Assembly: GCA_029858565.1 (NCBI GenBank)
Contig: JAOUEV010000005.1
Span: 47,739 to 111,738, forward strand
Direction of reading: 5' to 3'
Length of the DNA: 64,000 nucleotides
From: Nitrospirota bacterium
GTDB lineage: Bacteria > Nitrospirota > UBA9217
Numbering within the stretch: position 1 is the stretch's first letter; each line of letters opens with the position of its first letter. Positions 26,089 through 34,700 of the stretch are shown piece after piece. The translations under genes and the position numbers were made by a program. The notes below the pieces were generated by a model. That model saw nothing but the letters and a program-made list of their open reading frames with translations, had not been told where the DNA came from and ran no database searches.

Positions 26089-28167
26089 TTAAACCGTCAT
26101 CAGCCGGATCACAATCCCCAGCGCCACCATGCAGACCAGCACCAGCACGTACACCTGCACCCTGCCAGTCTGCAGCTTGCGCACCTGTTCGCCGAAAGAG
26201 AGCGTCGAGTCGGCAACAAGGTTCACGGCGCCGTCCACGTAGGCCTGATCGAACCAACCGGCGATCCGCGCTTGCGTCCTGAGCGCGAGCCCGCTCACAT
26301 TCACCAGCAGGTCGATGACGTGCCGGTCGAACAGGGCAAGGACGCGGCTCAGGATCTTCGTGCCGGTCACGAACAGGGCGCCGTAGATCTCATCGATATA
26401 ATATTTGTTGTACACCAGCCGGTGAACGGGGCCGAGCCGTTCGGCCAGCATCACCGGGATGTCCGGCCTGGCCAGGTAGAAGAGATAAGCCAGTCCTCCC
26501 CCTGCCAGGGCAGCGCAAACCGACGCAGCCATGAGTACATACTCAATGGGATCGTGCGTCCCTGCGGTCCCGTGATGACCAAGAACCGGGGCCAGGAATT
26601 CGGCGATCCGGTTCGACCCTCCCAAGGCCGCTGGCACGCCGACTAGACCGGCTGCTGCCGAGAAACCTGCAAGGATGATAAGAGGAACCGTGATCGCGGC
26701 CGGCGATTCAGATATCACGCGATCATGAGCATGCTCACCGTGGTCGTCATGATGGTTATGATGTGCATCCCGCCTCGTCTCACCGAAGAATGTCAGAAAG
26801 AGCAGCCGCGCCATATAGAATGCCGTGATGCCCGCTGTCAGGAACCCGGCGAACCAGAGGCCGGGATGGCCGTGTTCGCCGCTCCAGGCCTGCCACAGGA
26901 TCTCGTCCTTGCTGAAGAAGCCGGAGAGCGGAGGCATGCCCATGATGGCAGCAGTGGCGAGAGCAAAGGTTGCGAAGGTCCTGGGCATGTGCTTCCGGAG
27001 ACCGCCCATCTTCCTGATGTCCTGCTCATGGTGCATGCCCAGGATCACGCTGCCCGCGCCCAGGAACAAACAGGCCTTGAAAAACGCGTGAGTCATGACG
27101 TGGAACAGACCGGCTGACCAGGCCCCGACGCCCATGGCGAGAAACATATAGCCGAGCTGGCTCACCGTGGAATAAGCAAGCACCTTCTTAATGTCGTTCT
27201 GGAGGCATCCCATGGTCGCGGCAAGCAAGGCGGTTCCCGCGCCCGTAACCGCGATCACCGCCATTGCCGTGTGGCTCATGGAGAACAGGAAGTTCAGCCT
27301 GCCGACCATATACACGCCCGCGGTCACCATGGTCGCGGCGTGGATCAGCGCGCTGACCGGTGTGGGGCCGGCCATGGCGTCAGGCAGCCAGACGTAGAGC
27401 GGGATCTGGGCAGATTTGCCGGTCGCGCCGAGGAAAAGCGCCAGGCAGATCACGGTCGCGAGGCTTGCGCCGAAGATCGTGGCGTCCTTCAAAAGGTGGG
27501 CATGTTCGGCAAGATACGAAAAACTCAGGATCGACGTCCCGGCGGACGGTCCTGCTGCCTTCGCAAGAAACCAGTAGAGCAGGAATAGACCTGCAATGAA
27601 CCCGAAATCACCCACCCGGTTCACGATAAATGCTTTGTTCGCTGCCGTGGTATTTTGTTTCTCCTGAAACCAGAACCCGATCAGGAGGTACGAGCAGAGC
27701 CCCACCCCTTCCCATCCCACGAACATGAGCAGCGCATTCTCAGCCAGCACCAGAATGAGCATGGAAAAGACGAACAGGTTCAAATAGGCGAAATACCGCG
27801 AGATCCCCTGGTCGCCGTGCATGTACGCGGTTGAGTACACATGGATCAGGAACCCGATCCCCGTGATGATCAGCAGCATCATTGCGCTCAAGGGGTCGAA
27901 GAGGAACGCTATCTCGACCTGCAGCGTTCCCAGGCTCATCCAGGTGTAGGCATGATTGACGATCGCAGCGCCGTGGCTGCCGGCAACGACGATGAATGCA
28001 GCCGTGGACAGCAGAAAGGACAGGAAGACCATCGCGGAGGCGATATATCCCGATGCCGTCCCGCCGAACCGCTCCCGGAGCCGCTTTCCGAAGAAACCGT
28101 TCACCACCGCACCCAGCAGGGGGAGCAGAACGATGATAAAACCATATGATTTAATAAAATAGGTCAT
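26089..28167 (-). CDS. nuoL: NADH-quinone oxidoreductase subunit L
   Basis: 692 residues, the largest antiporter-like subunit. It carries YFAYLNLFVFSMLILVLAEN, GWEGVGLCSYLLIGFW, QIPLYVWLPDAMAGPTPVSALIHAATMVTAG and AYSTVSQLGYMFLA, and the C-terminal lateral helix region that spans the other antiporter subunits. A His-rich loop (HHNHHDDHGEHAHD, about residue 470) is a local oddity that could bind metal. Confidence 0.97.
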   Translation of the reverse strand: MTYFIKSYGFIIVLLPLLGAVVNGFFGKRLRERFGGTASGYIASAMVFLSFLLSTAAFIVVAGSHGAAIVNHAYTWMSLGTLQVEIAFLFDPLSAMMLLIITGIGFLIHVYSTAYMHGDQGISRYFAYLNLFVFSMLILVLAENALLMFVGWEGVGLCSYLLIGFWFQEKQNTTAANKAFIVNRVGDFGFIAGLFLLYWFLAKAAGPSAGTSILSFSYLAEHAHLLKDATIFGASLATVICLALFLGATGKSAQIPLYVWLPDAMAGPTPVSALIHAATMVTAGVYMVGRLNFLFSMSHTAMAVIAVTGAGTALLAATMGCLQNDIKKVLAYSTVSQLGYMFLAMGVGAWSAGLFHVMTHAFFKACLFLGAGSVILGMHHEQDIRKMGGLRKHMPRTFATFALATAAIMGMPPLSGFFSKDEILWQAWSGEHGHPGLWFAGFLTAGITAFYMARLLFLTFFGETRRDAHHNHHDDHGEHAHDRVISESPAAITVPLIILAGFSAAAGLVGVPAALGGSNRIAEFLAPVLGHHGTAGTHDPIEYVLMAASVCAALAGGGLAYLFYLARPDIPVMLAERLGPVHRLVYNKYYIDEIYGALFVTGTKILSRVLALFDRHVIDLLVNVSGLALRTQARIAGWFDQAYVDGAVNLVADSTLSFGEQVRKLQTGRVQVYVLVLVCMVALGIVIRLMTV

Positions 28168-28221
28168 CTTAGTTATCGTCGATCTGTTCTAAAGGTTTTT
28201 AATCCGCATTCCGCAATCGGA

Positions 28222-28533
28222 TCACCATTTCAGCGTCGTAAGATTATCCGCATTGATGTCGCGGTACCGCTTGTAGATCGCCAGCAGCAGCGCCAGGGCT
28301 ATCGCCGCCTCGGCAGCCGCCAGCACGATCACGAACATCGAGACCATCTGTCCTTCCAGGTTGCGCGCGGTCAGCCTGCTGAAGGCCGCGAAGTTCAGGG
28401 CAGCGGAGTTCAGGATCAGCTCGATGCCCAGGAAGATGCCGATGATGCTCTTCTTCGAGACCACGGTCAGGAGACCGGCAAGGAACAGGATCAGGCTGAT
28501 GATGATATAGCTTGTAATGCCGGTCAGTTCCAT
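28222..28533 (-). CDS. nuoK: NADH-quinone oxidoreductase subunit K
   Basis: 103 residues, three membrane helices. MELTGITSYIIISLILFLAG, FLGIELILNSAALNFAAFS with the conserved helix Glu, and FVIVLAAAEAAIALALLLA with the second conserved Glu match NuoK. The start at 28533 is my choice (GGGAGAAC upstream); the ORF track merged it into a longer shadow frame. Confidence 0.96.
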   Translation of the reverse strand: MELTGITSYIIISLILFLAGLLTVVSKKSIIGIFLGIELILNSAALNFAAFSRLTARNLEGQMVSMFVIVLAAAEAAIALALLLAIYKRYRDINADNLTTLKW

Positions 28534-28544
28534 AGCGGTTCTCC

Positions 28545-29057
28545 CTATTGCACCGACCGCCGCGAGATCACGAGGCTGCCCACCAGGACCGCGAGCAGCA
28601 GGATCGAGACGATCTCGAAGGGCAGCAGATACTTGCTCAGGAGCAGGTCGCCCAGCCCCTTGATCGTGGTCGCGGGATAGGCCGCATTCCCGTTCATTGC
28701 CCAGCGGGCGCCCTTGAGCGCGTAGAGGAAGGAACCCAGGAGCGCCAGGGCCGCCGCGCCCGCAAGCGCCATGCGCGGGCCGGAGATCATGTTCGTCTTC
28801 CGGATCTCGTCCACGTTCTTCGTCAGCAGGATCGCGAAGAGCAGCAGCACCGACACCCCGCCGATGTACACCACCACCTGGGTGATCGCCAGGAACTCCG
28901 CATCCAGGAAGAAATAGAGCCCCGACGTTCCGAGGAAGGTGAAAAAGAGCGCGAACGCGGAGTAGAGCACGTTCCGCGAAAAAACCACGATCAGACACGG
29001 AATCGTCGTCAAAAGCGCCACGCAGAGAAATACGATGTCTCTCATTCCGATTTCCAT
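28545..29057 (-). CDS. nuoJ: NADH-quinone oxidoreductase subunit J
   Basis: 170 residues with five predicted helices. The central FLAITQVVVYIGGVSVLLLFAILLT contains the conserved pi-bulge region YIGGVSVL typical of NuoJ, and LPFEIVSILLLAVLVGSLVI the last helix. The start at 29057 (MEIGMRD, GGAAGAG upstream) is within a longer track ORF. It lies between nuoI and nuoK with short gaps. Confidence 0.95.
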   Translation of the reverse strand: MEIGMRDIVFLCVALLTTIPCLIVVFSRNVLYSAFALFFTFLGTSGLYFFLDAEFLAITQVVVYIGGVSVLLLFAILLTKNVDEIRKTNMISGPRMALAGAAALALLGSFLYALKGARWAMNGNAAYPATTIKGLGDLLLSKYLLPFEIVSILLLAVLVGSLVISRRSVQ

Positions 29058-29077
29058 CAACTCTTCCTTCTTAATTC

Positions 29078-29551
29078 TTACTTCGTACTTACAGCTGCCA
29101 GCTTCGCCACCGGAACCGGACCGGTCACGTGCCGCACGCACAGCTCCTGCATGTTGAAACAGGCGCCCTCGAACCGCTTCGAGAACACCAGGGCGTTCGA
29201 CGGACACTCCTCCACGCAGAGCCCGCAGTACATGCACTTGGCCTGGTTCACGTCAAAGCGGGTGAGCATGCGGATCTCCGCGGTCTTTTCAACAGTGATC
29301 CTGATGCAGTTGATGGGACAGGCGCGCATGCACTGCATGCAGCCGATGCACTTGTCCAGGTCCAGCCGCAGGAAGCCGCGAAACCGGTCCGCCACGACGT
29401 CGGCAGCGGTCTTGCCCGGCCCCAGCCGGTCGGGATACTCCACGGTGATCGAGGGCTCCTTCACCCAGTAGCGGAGCGTGATCTTCATCCCGGCGATGGT
29501 GGTCGTGACCGCGTCGGCGATATTCCGGAAATATTCGGCAACCGCGTTCAT
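29078..29551 (-). CDS. nuoI: NADH-quinone oxidoreductase subunit I (two 4Fe-4S clusters)
   Basis: 157 residues. Two complete ferredoxin motifs, CIGCMQCMRACP and CMYCGLCVEECP, hold clusters N6a and N6b, which pass electrons from the peripheral arm to NuoB. An amphipathic N-terminal helix precedes PDRLGPGKTAADVVADRFRG. Its ATG overlaps the nuoH stop by four bases. In this operon it is the most upstream Fe-S carrier that can be identified, since NuoE, NuoF and NuoG are absent. Confidence 0.96.
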   Translation of the reverse strand: MNAVAEYFRNIADAVTTTIAGMKITLRYWVKEPSITVEYPDRLGPGKTAADVVADRFRGFLRLDLDKCIGCMQCMRACPINCIRITVEKTAEIRMLTRFDVNQAKCMYCGLCVEECPSNALVFSKRFEGACFNMQELCVRHVTGPVPVAKLAAVSTK

Positions 29552-30654
29552 AGCTTCGCCATCCTCCAGAATATCCCGTTCCCGTCAAAGAGGAGCATCC
29601 AGGCCGCGGTCAGCACCAGGCAGGCGAAGGAGATCGGGACGAAGTATTTCCAGCACATGGCCATCATCTGATCGATCCGGAGACGCGGCAGGGTCCAGCG
29701 CACCCAGATCGTCAGGAGGCAGAGCGGCGCGGCCTTGGCAAAAAAGACCGCCACCATCACGAGCTGCCAGCCCAGGCCGCTTGCGTAGGGGTCCCTGCCG
29801 ATGTTCCCGCCGCCCAGGAATACGGCGGCCGCGAGCGCCGCGGTGATGAAGATGCTCGAAAACTCCGCTGCAAAGAACAGGGCGAAGCGCATGCCCGAAT
29901 ACTCCACGTTGTACCCCGACACCAGCTCCGATTCAGCCTCGGGAAAATCGAAGGGCGTGCGGTTCATCTCCGCCAGACCGGAGATGAAAAAGATGATGAA
30001 TGCAACAACAGTAAAGGGATTGTGGAACAGGAACCATTGCCACGGCCAGGGTCCCTGGGCCATGACGATCTCCTGGAGCGAGAACGTGCCCGCGATCAGC
30101 ACCACGGTCAAGAGCGAAAGCGCCGTGGGGATCTCGTAGCTGATGATCTGGGCAGCAGAGCGGATGCCGCCCAGCAGCGCCCATTTGTTGTTCGACGCCC
30201 AGCCGGACATGAGGAATCCGACCACCAGAAGGGAACTCACGACGATGATGAATATCAGCCCGATGTTCAGGTCCGCGACCACGAAGGAGCCGCCGAAAGG
30301 GATCACGAGCGACGCCAGGACCGTTGAGGAGTAGACCAGATAGGGCGCGAGCTTGAAAAGTTTCTTGTCCGCCGCATCGGGGATGATGTCCTCCTTGAGC
30401 AGCAGTTTGACGCCGTCCACCGGGAACTGGAGCAGGCCCCAGGGTCCCACGCGGTTCGGCCCGACGCGGTTCTGGATATCCGCCGAGATCTTGCGCTCCA
30501 GGTAGGTGAGCATGCCCGCGATCATGCTCACGATCCCGATCACAGCCCCGCAGGGGACGGCGTAGGCCAGCAGCGTGATGACCATATCCGGCACGCCGTA
30601 GCCGCTGAGTGCAGGCTCAATGTTTTTATATATTTGATCTGCCGCGCTGTACAC
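29548..30654 (-). CDS. nuoH: NADH-quinone oxidoreductase subunit H
   Basis: 368 residues with about eight membrane helices. NuoH forms the quinone-access channel. Conserved loops are TYLERKISADIQNRVGPNRVGPWGLLQ, EMNRTPFDFPEAESELVSGYNVEYSGM and LTIWVRWTLPRLRIDQMM. It starts with GTG behind AAGGAGCACCT; part of that leader is made of the heptamer repeat at 30666-30691. Confidence 0.97.
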   Translation of the reverse strand: MYSAADQIYKNIEPALSGYGVPDMVITLLAYAVPCGAVIGIVSMIAGMLTYLERKISADIQNRVGPNRVGPWGLLQFPVDGVKLLLKEDIIPDAADKKLFKLAPYLVYSSTVLASLVIPFGGSFVVADLNIGLIFIIVVSSLLVVGFLMSGWASNNKWALLGGIRSAAQIISYEIPTALSLLTVVLIAGTFSLQEIVMAQGPWPWQWFLFHNPFTVVAFIIFFISGLAEMNRTPFDFPEAESELVSGYNVEYSGMRFALFFAAEFSSIFITAALAAAVFLGGGNIGRDPYASGLGWQLVMVAVFFAKAAPLCLLTIWVRWTLPRLRIDQMMAMCWKYFVPISFACLVLTAAWMLLFDGNGIFWRMAKL

Positions 30655-30665
30655 AGGTGCTCCTT

Positions 30666-30691
30666 ACCCCTTACGTCTTACGTTTCACGAT
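30666..30691. repeat. Heptamer repeat in the nuoD-nuoH gap
   Basis: On the minus strand the 37-base gap reads as successive heptamers of CGTGAAA, CGTAAGA, CGTAAGG and GGTAAGG, the last of which merges with the nuoH ribosome binding site. It is the same motif class as the element at 42773-42850. Confidence 0.75.
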
Positions 30692-31816
30692 TTATCTATC
30701 TATTTCCGGAGCCACCACGTCCAGGCTGCCGATGATCGCCACCAGGTCCGCCACCATGACACCCTGGCTGATATGCTCGATGATTGTCATGGACGAGAAC
30801 GAGCCGGTCCTGATCTTGATCCGGAAGGGATTCTTCTTTCCGTCGCTGATGACGTAGAACCCCAGTTCGCCCCGGGGACACTCGGTCCGGACGTAGATCT
30901 CGCCCGCCGGCACCGTGAAAAGCTTCGGCAGTTTTGTCCTGATCTCGCCGTCCTGAGGCAGCCGGTCCAGGGCCTGGCGGATGATCCTGCAGGACTGGAC
31001 AACCTCCTCGATCCGGATGAAGTACCGGTCGTAACTGTCCCCGAGCGTCCCGTATTTCCCTCTGCCGACCGGGATGTCGAAATCAAAGCGGTCGTAGATC
31101 GAATAGGATTCGTCCTTCCGGAGGTCGAAGGCGACGCCGGAAGCGCGCAGGTTCGGTCCGGTCAGGGTGTAGTCGTTCGCTGTTTCCGCGGAAATGACGC
31201 CGACATTCGCCAGCCGGTTGATCAGGATGGTGTTGAAGGAGATCAGCTCATTGAACTCCTCCACGAACTCGTATTCAAGATGATCGACAAAGGCCCGGCA
31301 CTTTTCCGCGAATCCCGGCGGCAGGTCCTGGGCCACGCCGCCGATGCGCACGTAGTTGTGCGTCAGCCGCGCTCCGCAGAGCATTTCGATCAAATCGTTG
31401 AAGGTCTCCCGTTCCCGCAGCGCGTGCACAAAGGGCGTGACCGCGCCCAGGTCCAACAGCAGCGCGCCGAAGCCGATGAAATGGCTCGCGATGCGCGAAA
31501 GCTCCGCCGCGATCACGCGCAGATACTCTGCCTTTTCCGGGACCGCGACCCCTGCCAGCCGCTCCACCGCCACGGCATACCCCAGGTTGCAGTTGACCGA
31601 CGCCACGTAATCGATGCGGTCCGTGTAGGGCATGAACCCCTGCCAGGTGACCCGCTCGGCGATCTTCTCGATGCCCCGGTGCAGGAACCCGATATCCGGG
31701 GTTGCCTTCACCATCATTTCGCCGTCGGTCTGGAGGATGAAGCGCAGCACGCCGTGCGTGCTCGGATGGTGGGGCCCCATGTTCAGGACCATTTCCTGGG
31801 TAGAGTATTTGGACAT
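30692..31816 (-). CDS. nuoD: NADH-quinone oxidoreductase subunit D
   Basis: 374 residues, complete. NuoD lines the quinone cavity with NuoB. MGPHHPSTHGVLRFILQTDGE is the N-terminal signature containing the quinone-contacting His. EYLRVIAAELSRIASHFIGFGALLLDLGA and the C-terminal DLVAIIGSLDVVAPEIDR are also typical. The ATG lies one base past the nuoC stop, and the ribosome-site region lies in the repeat at 31820-31853. Confidence 0.97.
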   Translation of the reverse strand: MSKYSTQEMVLNMGPHHPSTHGVLRFILQTDGEMMVKATPDIGFLHRGIEKIAERVTWQGFMPYTDRIDYVASVNCNLGYAVAVERLAGVAVPEKAEYLRVIAAELSRIASHFIGFGALLLDLGAVTPFVHALRERETFNDLIEMLCGARLTHNYVRIGGVAQDLPPGFAEKCRAFVDHLEYEFVEEFNELISFNTILINRLANVGVISAETANDYTLTGPNLRASGVAFDLRKDESYSIYDRFDFDIPVGRGKYGTLGDSYDRYFIRIEEVVQSCRIIRQALDRLPQDGEIRTKLPKLFTVPAGEIYVRTECPRGELGFYVISDGKKNPFRIKIRTGSFSSMTIIEHISQGVMVADLVAIIGSLDVVAPEIDR

Positions 31817-31817
31817 A

Positions 31818-32399
31818 TTATTTCGGATTTCGGATTGCGGATTTCGGATTTAAAGTCGTTATATGTTCGATTGTTTCACTCACGCCGCATTCCGCATTCG
31901 ACAACCCGCAATCGAGAAGGTCTTCACGGGCAGTTTCAATACCGTTGTAGCTCGTCGGATACACGTAATCCTTCCGGAGCGGATAGCCCTCCCAATCCTC
32001 CGGCAGCAGCAGCCGCTTCATATTGGAATGGCCGGTAAACCGGATGCCGAGCAGGTCAAAGGTCTCGCGCTCGTACCAGCCGATGCCGGGGAACGCCCGC
32101 TCCAGGCTCGGAATTTCCGGCTGCTTCCGGTCGAGAAAAACCCTGACCGTGATCTTCGCCCTATGGACCTGCGAGTAAAGATTGTAGATCACCGCCATCC
32201 GGTCGCCGTAATCCACGCCAAGATGGTTCATGAGCGTCGAGAAACCGAGCGCCGGGTCGTTCTTGAGCGTTCCGAGGGACGCAATGAAATCCTTCAGGTC
32301 CAGAACAACCATCAGGTCGTTGTTCTTCATGGCCTCCATCGACCGGACGGACGCGCCAAGCTTCGCTGAGATCAGGTTTTGCAGCTTCTCCTGCGCCAT
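31818..32399 (-). CDS. nuoC: NADH-quinone oxidoreductase subunit C with repeat-encoded tail
   Basis: 193 residues. NuoC joins the NuoD-NuoB-NuoI module. The core contains DYGDRMAVIYNLYSQVHRAK, GIGWYERETFDLLGIRFTGH and LLLPEDWEGYPLRKDY, where the family usually ends soon after. Here some 34 more residues follow (DCGLSNAECGV... LNPKSAIRNPK), encoded by degenerate repeats at 31820-31913. The real start is MAQEKLQNL at 32399; the track's longer frame is a shadow. It is separate from nuoD, not fused. Confidence 0.94.
   Translation of the reverse strand: MAQEKLQNLISAKLGASVRSMEAMKNNDLMVVLDLKDFIASLGTLKNDPALGFSTLMNHLGVDYGDRMAVIYNLYSQVHRAKITVRVFLDRKQPEIPSLERAFPGIGWYERETFDLLGIRFTGHSNMKRLLLPEDWEGYPLRKDYVYPTSYNGIETAREDLLDCGLSNAECGVSETIEHITTLNPKSAIRNPK
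31820..31913. repeat. Degenerate 7-nt-period repeats inside the nuoC 3' end
   Basis: Arrays of TTTCGGA/TTGCGGA heptamers at 31820-31853 and CCGCATT-type heptamers (the inverse) at 31884-31913. They form an inverted pair lying within the reading frame of nuoC and reaching the nuoD start. Confidence 0.85.
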
Positions 32400-32401
32400 G
32401 T

Positions 32402-32905
32402 TCAAGCTTCCTTTTTGAGGAAGTACCTCTCCTTCTTGATCTTTTCCTGCACTTTCATCAGCGCCTCGGTCAACGCCTCGGGCCTCGGCGGGCACCCGGG
32501 CAAATACACGTCCACGGGCAGGATCTTGTCCACGCCGCGCACCACCGAATAACTCAGGTCAAAGGGGCCGCCGCAGTTCGCGCAGCTGCCCATGGCGATC
32601 ACGTACTTGGGCTCGGCCATCTGCTCGTACAGACGGCGGAGCCGCGGGGCCATCTTGAGCGTCACCGTGCCCGCCACGATCATGAGATCCGACTGACGCG
32701 GCGTTGCCCGGAACAGGGACCCGAAACGGTCGATGTCCGCCCGGGGACCGCCGGTCTGCATCAGCTCGATGGAGCAGCAGGCAAGGCCCATGAGGAGATA
32801 CCAGAGCGAGTTCGCCCGGGCAAGGTTCACGGCCTGGTCGATCGTGGTCAGGACCGGCTCGGAATCGCCGGGCAGCCGGTTCACGATGTTGAAACGCTCA
32901 AGCAT
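32402..32905 (-). CDS. nuoB: NADH-quinone oxidoreductase subunit B
   Basis: 167 residues. It holds cluster N2, the last Fe-S centre before quinone. The ligands are visible: the adjacent pair in [18 protein letters not shown] and [30 protein letters not shown] is also typical. Its start overlaps the nuoA stop by eight bases and its stop is two bases before nuoC. Confidence 0.97.
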   Translation of the reverse strand: MLERFNIVNRLPGDSEPVLTTIDQAVNLARANSLWYLLMGLACCSIELMQTGGPRADIDRFGSLFRATPRQSDLMIVAGTVTLKMAPRLRRLYEQMAEPKYVIAMGSCANCGGPFDLSYSVVRGVDKILPVDVYLPGCPPRPEALTEALMKVQEKIKKERYFLKKEA

Positions 32906-33434
32906 CGTCCTTCTCCTCCTCCCGGGGCAGTGACGCCAGCCGGGCGTTGATGCGCGCCTGGACCTCCGCGAGCCGCGCCTTGCCCCGCTCGCGCGCCTGC
33001 CCGGCCATCCAGTCCTTCAGGGTCGTTATGTTCCCCTCCACGCGAAGCTGTTTTCGCACGCCCCGGAGCCATTCGAGGTATCCGTTCTTCCAGGCATACA
33101 CCAAACCGAGGAACAGCACCGCGGCGAACACGAAGATCTCCAGGAACACCGTCGCCCCGTTCCCCGCCAGGAGAGCGTCCCGGAACCGCGCGATCACCGG
33201 AAAGATCAGGATGATTTCCACGTCGAAGATGATGAAAAGGATTGCGATCAGGTAAAACCGGGCGTTGAAGTTGAGCCATCCCGAACCCACCGGCTCCTCG
33301 CCGCACTCGTAGGTCGCGTTCTTTTCGGCATTGGGCCTGCGCGGCGCAAGTATCTTCACGAGCGACATGGTCAGAAATACAAACAAAAGCCCGGCGCAGA
33401 AAAAAACAAAGATATTTCCGTAAACATTCAGCAT
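32898..33434 (-). CDS. nuoA: NADH-quinone oxidoreductase subunit A, long C-terminus
   Basis: 178 residues; NuoA is usually about 120-150. Three membrane helices surround the conserved loop [36 protein letters not shown] charged tail of about 50 residues ([20 protein letters not shown] to EEEKDDA) follows the last helix and is unusual. It is the first gene of the 11-gene operon nuoABCDHIJKLMN. Confidence 0.96.
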   Translation of the reverse strand: MLNVYGNIFVFFCAGLLFVFLTMSLVKILAPRRPNAEKNATYECGEEPVGSGWLNFNARFYLIAILFIIFDVEIILIFPVIARFRDALLAGNGATVFLEIFVFAAVLFLGLVYAWKNGYLEWLRGVRKQLRVEGNITTLKDWMAGQARERGKARLAEVQARINARLASLPREEEKDDA

Positions 33435-33641
33435 GGGATTGATCCCCTGAGAGCACAGGCAAATCAGGATTTTCCAGACCCCTTTTCTGCAACGTTACCA
33501 TAGAACGGCGTTCCGGAGAAATTTATTATTTTAATGTGAAAATTAGATTGTCCTCAGGAAAAAGAGGCGTGTGAAAAAAAGTAACGCGACAGCGGGACAG
33601 TGGCGAGCTCTCTTACCCATGGCGGGGCAAAGCGAGTTCGC

Positions 33642-33860
33642 TCATTTGCAGCCCGCGCAGGACGATGATGAGCATCCGCTGCATCCCGAGGAACTTCCTG
33701 AGGAAGGGTCTCCCGAACCCTTCCCCAGACCGAACTTCGAGAGCCGCTTCTGTGTTTCTTTTGAACCGCAGAAAGGACACTCGACCACGGGATTCGAGCC
33801 GAAGACCAGTTTCTCGAAGCATTTGCCGCAGGCAGCGCATTGATATTCGTAGATAGGCAT
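33642..33860 (-). CDS. Second FmdB-family zinc-ribbon protein
   Basis: 72 residues from MPIYEYQCAACG. The zinc ribbon has CAAC and CPFC pairs, followed by KRLSKFGLGKGSG and a Ser/Gly/Cys-rich end (CSGCSSSSCAGCK). The start is chosen by homology to the first FmdB-type gene at 14540-14824; the track begins 9 codons earlier at a GTG. Function unknown. Confidence 0.85.
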   Translation of the reverse strand: MPIYEYQCAACGKCFEKLVFGSNPVVECPFCGSKETQKRLSKFGLGKGSGDPSSGSSSGCSGCSSSSCAGCK

Positions 33861-33882
33861 GACACCAAGAGCAGGATTAATG

Positions 33883-33985
33883 AACACAGAGAAGGATCAC
33901 AGGGTTAAGGATTAAACAGGGCCCAATCTCTACGCCCCCTCATCTCCGACCTTTAATCCTCTAATCCTTGTTCACTTAATCCACC
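33883..33985. repeat. Intergenic inverted repeat (AATCCT/AGGATT arms)
   Basis: The left part reads ACACAGAGAAGGATCACAGG and GTTAAGGATTAAAC. The right part is its rough inverse (TTTAATCCTCTAATCCTTG, TTCACTTAATCC). It fills the gap between the FmdB and aldolase genes and looks like another version of the short-period element. Confidence 0.6.
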
Positions 33986-33992
33986 TACTCCT

Positions 33993-34637
33993 TTACTTAC
34001 CCAGCTTCTTCCAGTCCGCCAGGAATTTCTCGATCCCGATGTCCGTCAGGGGATGCTTCACCAGCTGATCGATCACGCTGAAGGGGATCGTGGCGATGTG
34101 CGCGCCGGCCATGGCAGCGTCGACCACGTGCAGCGGATTCCGGACGCTCGCGACGATGATCTCGGTCCCATATCCGTAATTATTGTAGATGGCGACAATC
34201 TGGCGCACCAGGTCCATGCCGTAGTGGCTGATATCATCAAGTCTGCCCACGAAAGGGCTGACGTATGCCGCGCCTACCTTTGCCGCGAGCAGGGCCTGCA
34301 TGGGCGAGAACACCAGCGTCATGTTCACCCTGATGTTCTTTTCCGCGAGCACCTTCGTGGCCTTCAGGCCGTCCCTGGTCATGGGCAGTTTCACCACGAT
34401 GTTCTTGTGGATCTTCGCCAGGTCCTCGCCTTCGGCGATCATGTCGTCGGCTTTCAGGCTCACGGCCTCGGCGCTGATCGGGCCGTCGACGATCGTACAG
34501 ATCTCATTGATGACCTGCTTGAAATCCCGGCCTTCCTTCGCGATGAGCGAAGGATTCGTGGTCACCCCGTCCACCACGCCCAGGCTCGCTGCTTCCTTGA
34601 TCTCTTTGACATTGGCGGTATCGATGAAGAATTTCAT
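33993..34637 (-). CDS. fsa: Fructose-6-phosphate aldolase/transaldolase-like protein
   Basis: 214 residues, the short TalC/FSA type. It forms a Schiff base between sugar substrate and Lys. Seen: [29 protein letters not shown], the active-site Lys strand [32 protein letters not shown] and [10 protein letters not shown]. Whether the enzyme acts as transaldolase or as fructose-6-phosphate aldolase cannot be decided from motifs alone. Confidence 0.92.
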   Translation of the reverse strand: MKFFIDTANVKEIKEAASLGVVDGVTTNPSLIAKEGRDFKQVINEICTIVDGPISAEAVSLKADDMIAEGEDLAKIHKNIVVKLPMTRDGLKATKVLAEKNIRVNMTLVFSPMQALLAAKVGAAYVSPFVGRLDDISHYGMDLVRQIVAIYNNYGYGTEIIVASVRNPLHVVDAAMAGAHIATIPFSVIDQLVKHPLTDIGIEKFLADWKKLGK

Positions 34638-34700
34638 GGTTTATTCGTTCTCCTCTAATATAGTTCTTGGCCTTACACCTCTTGTATCACGATTACTTTC

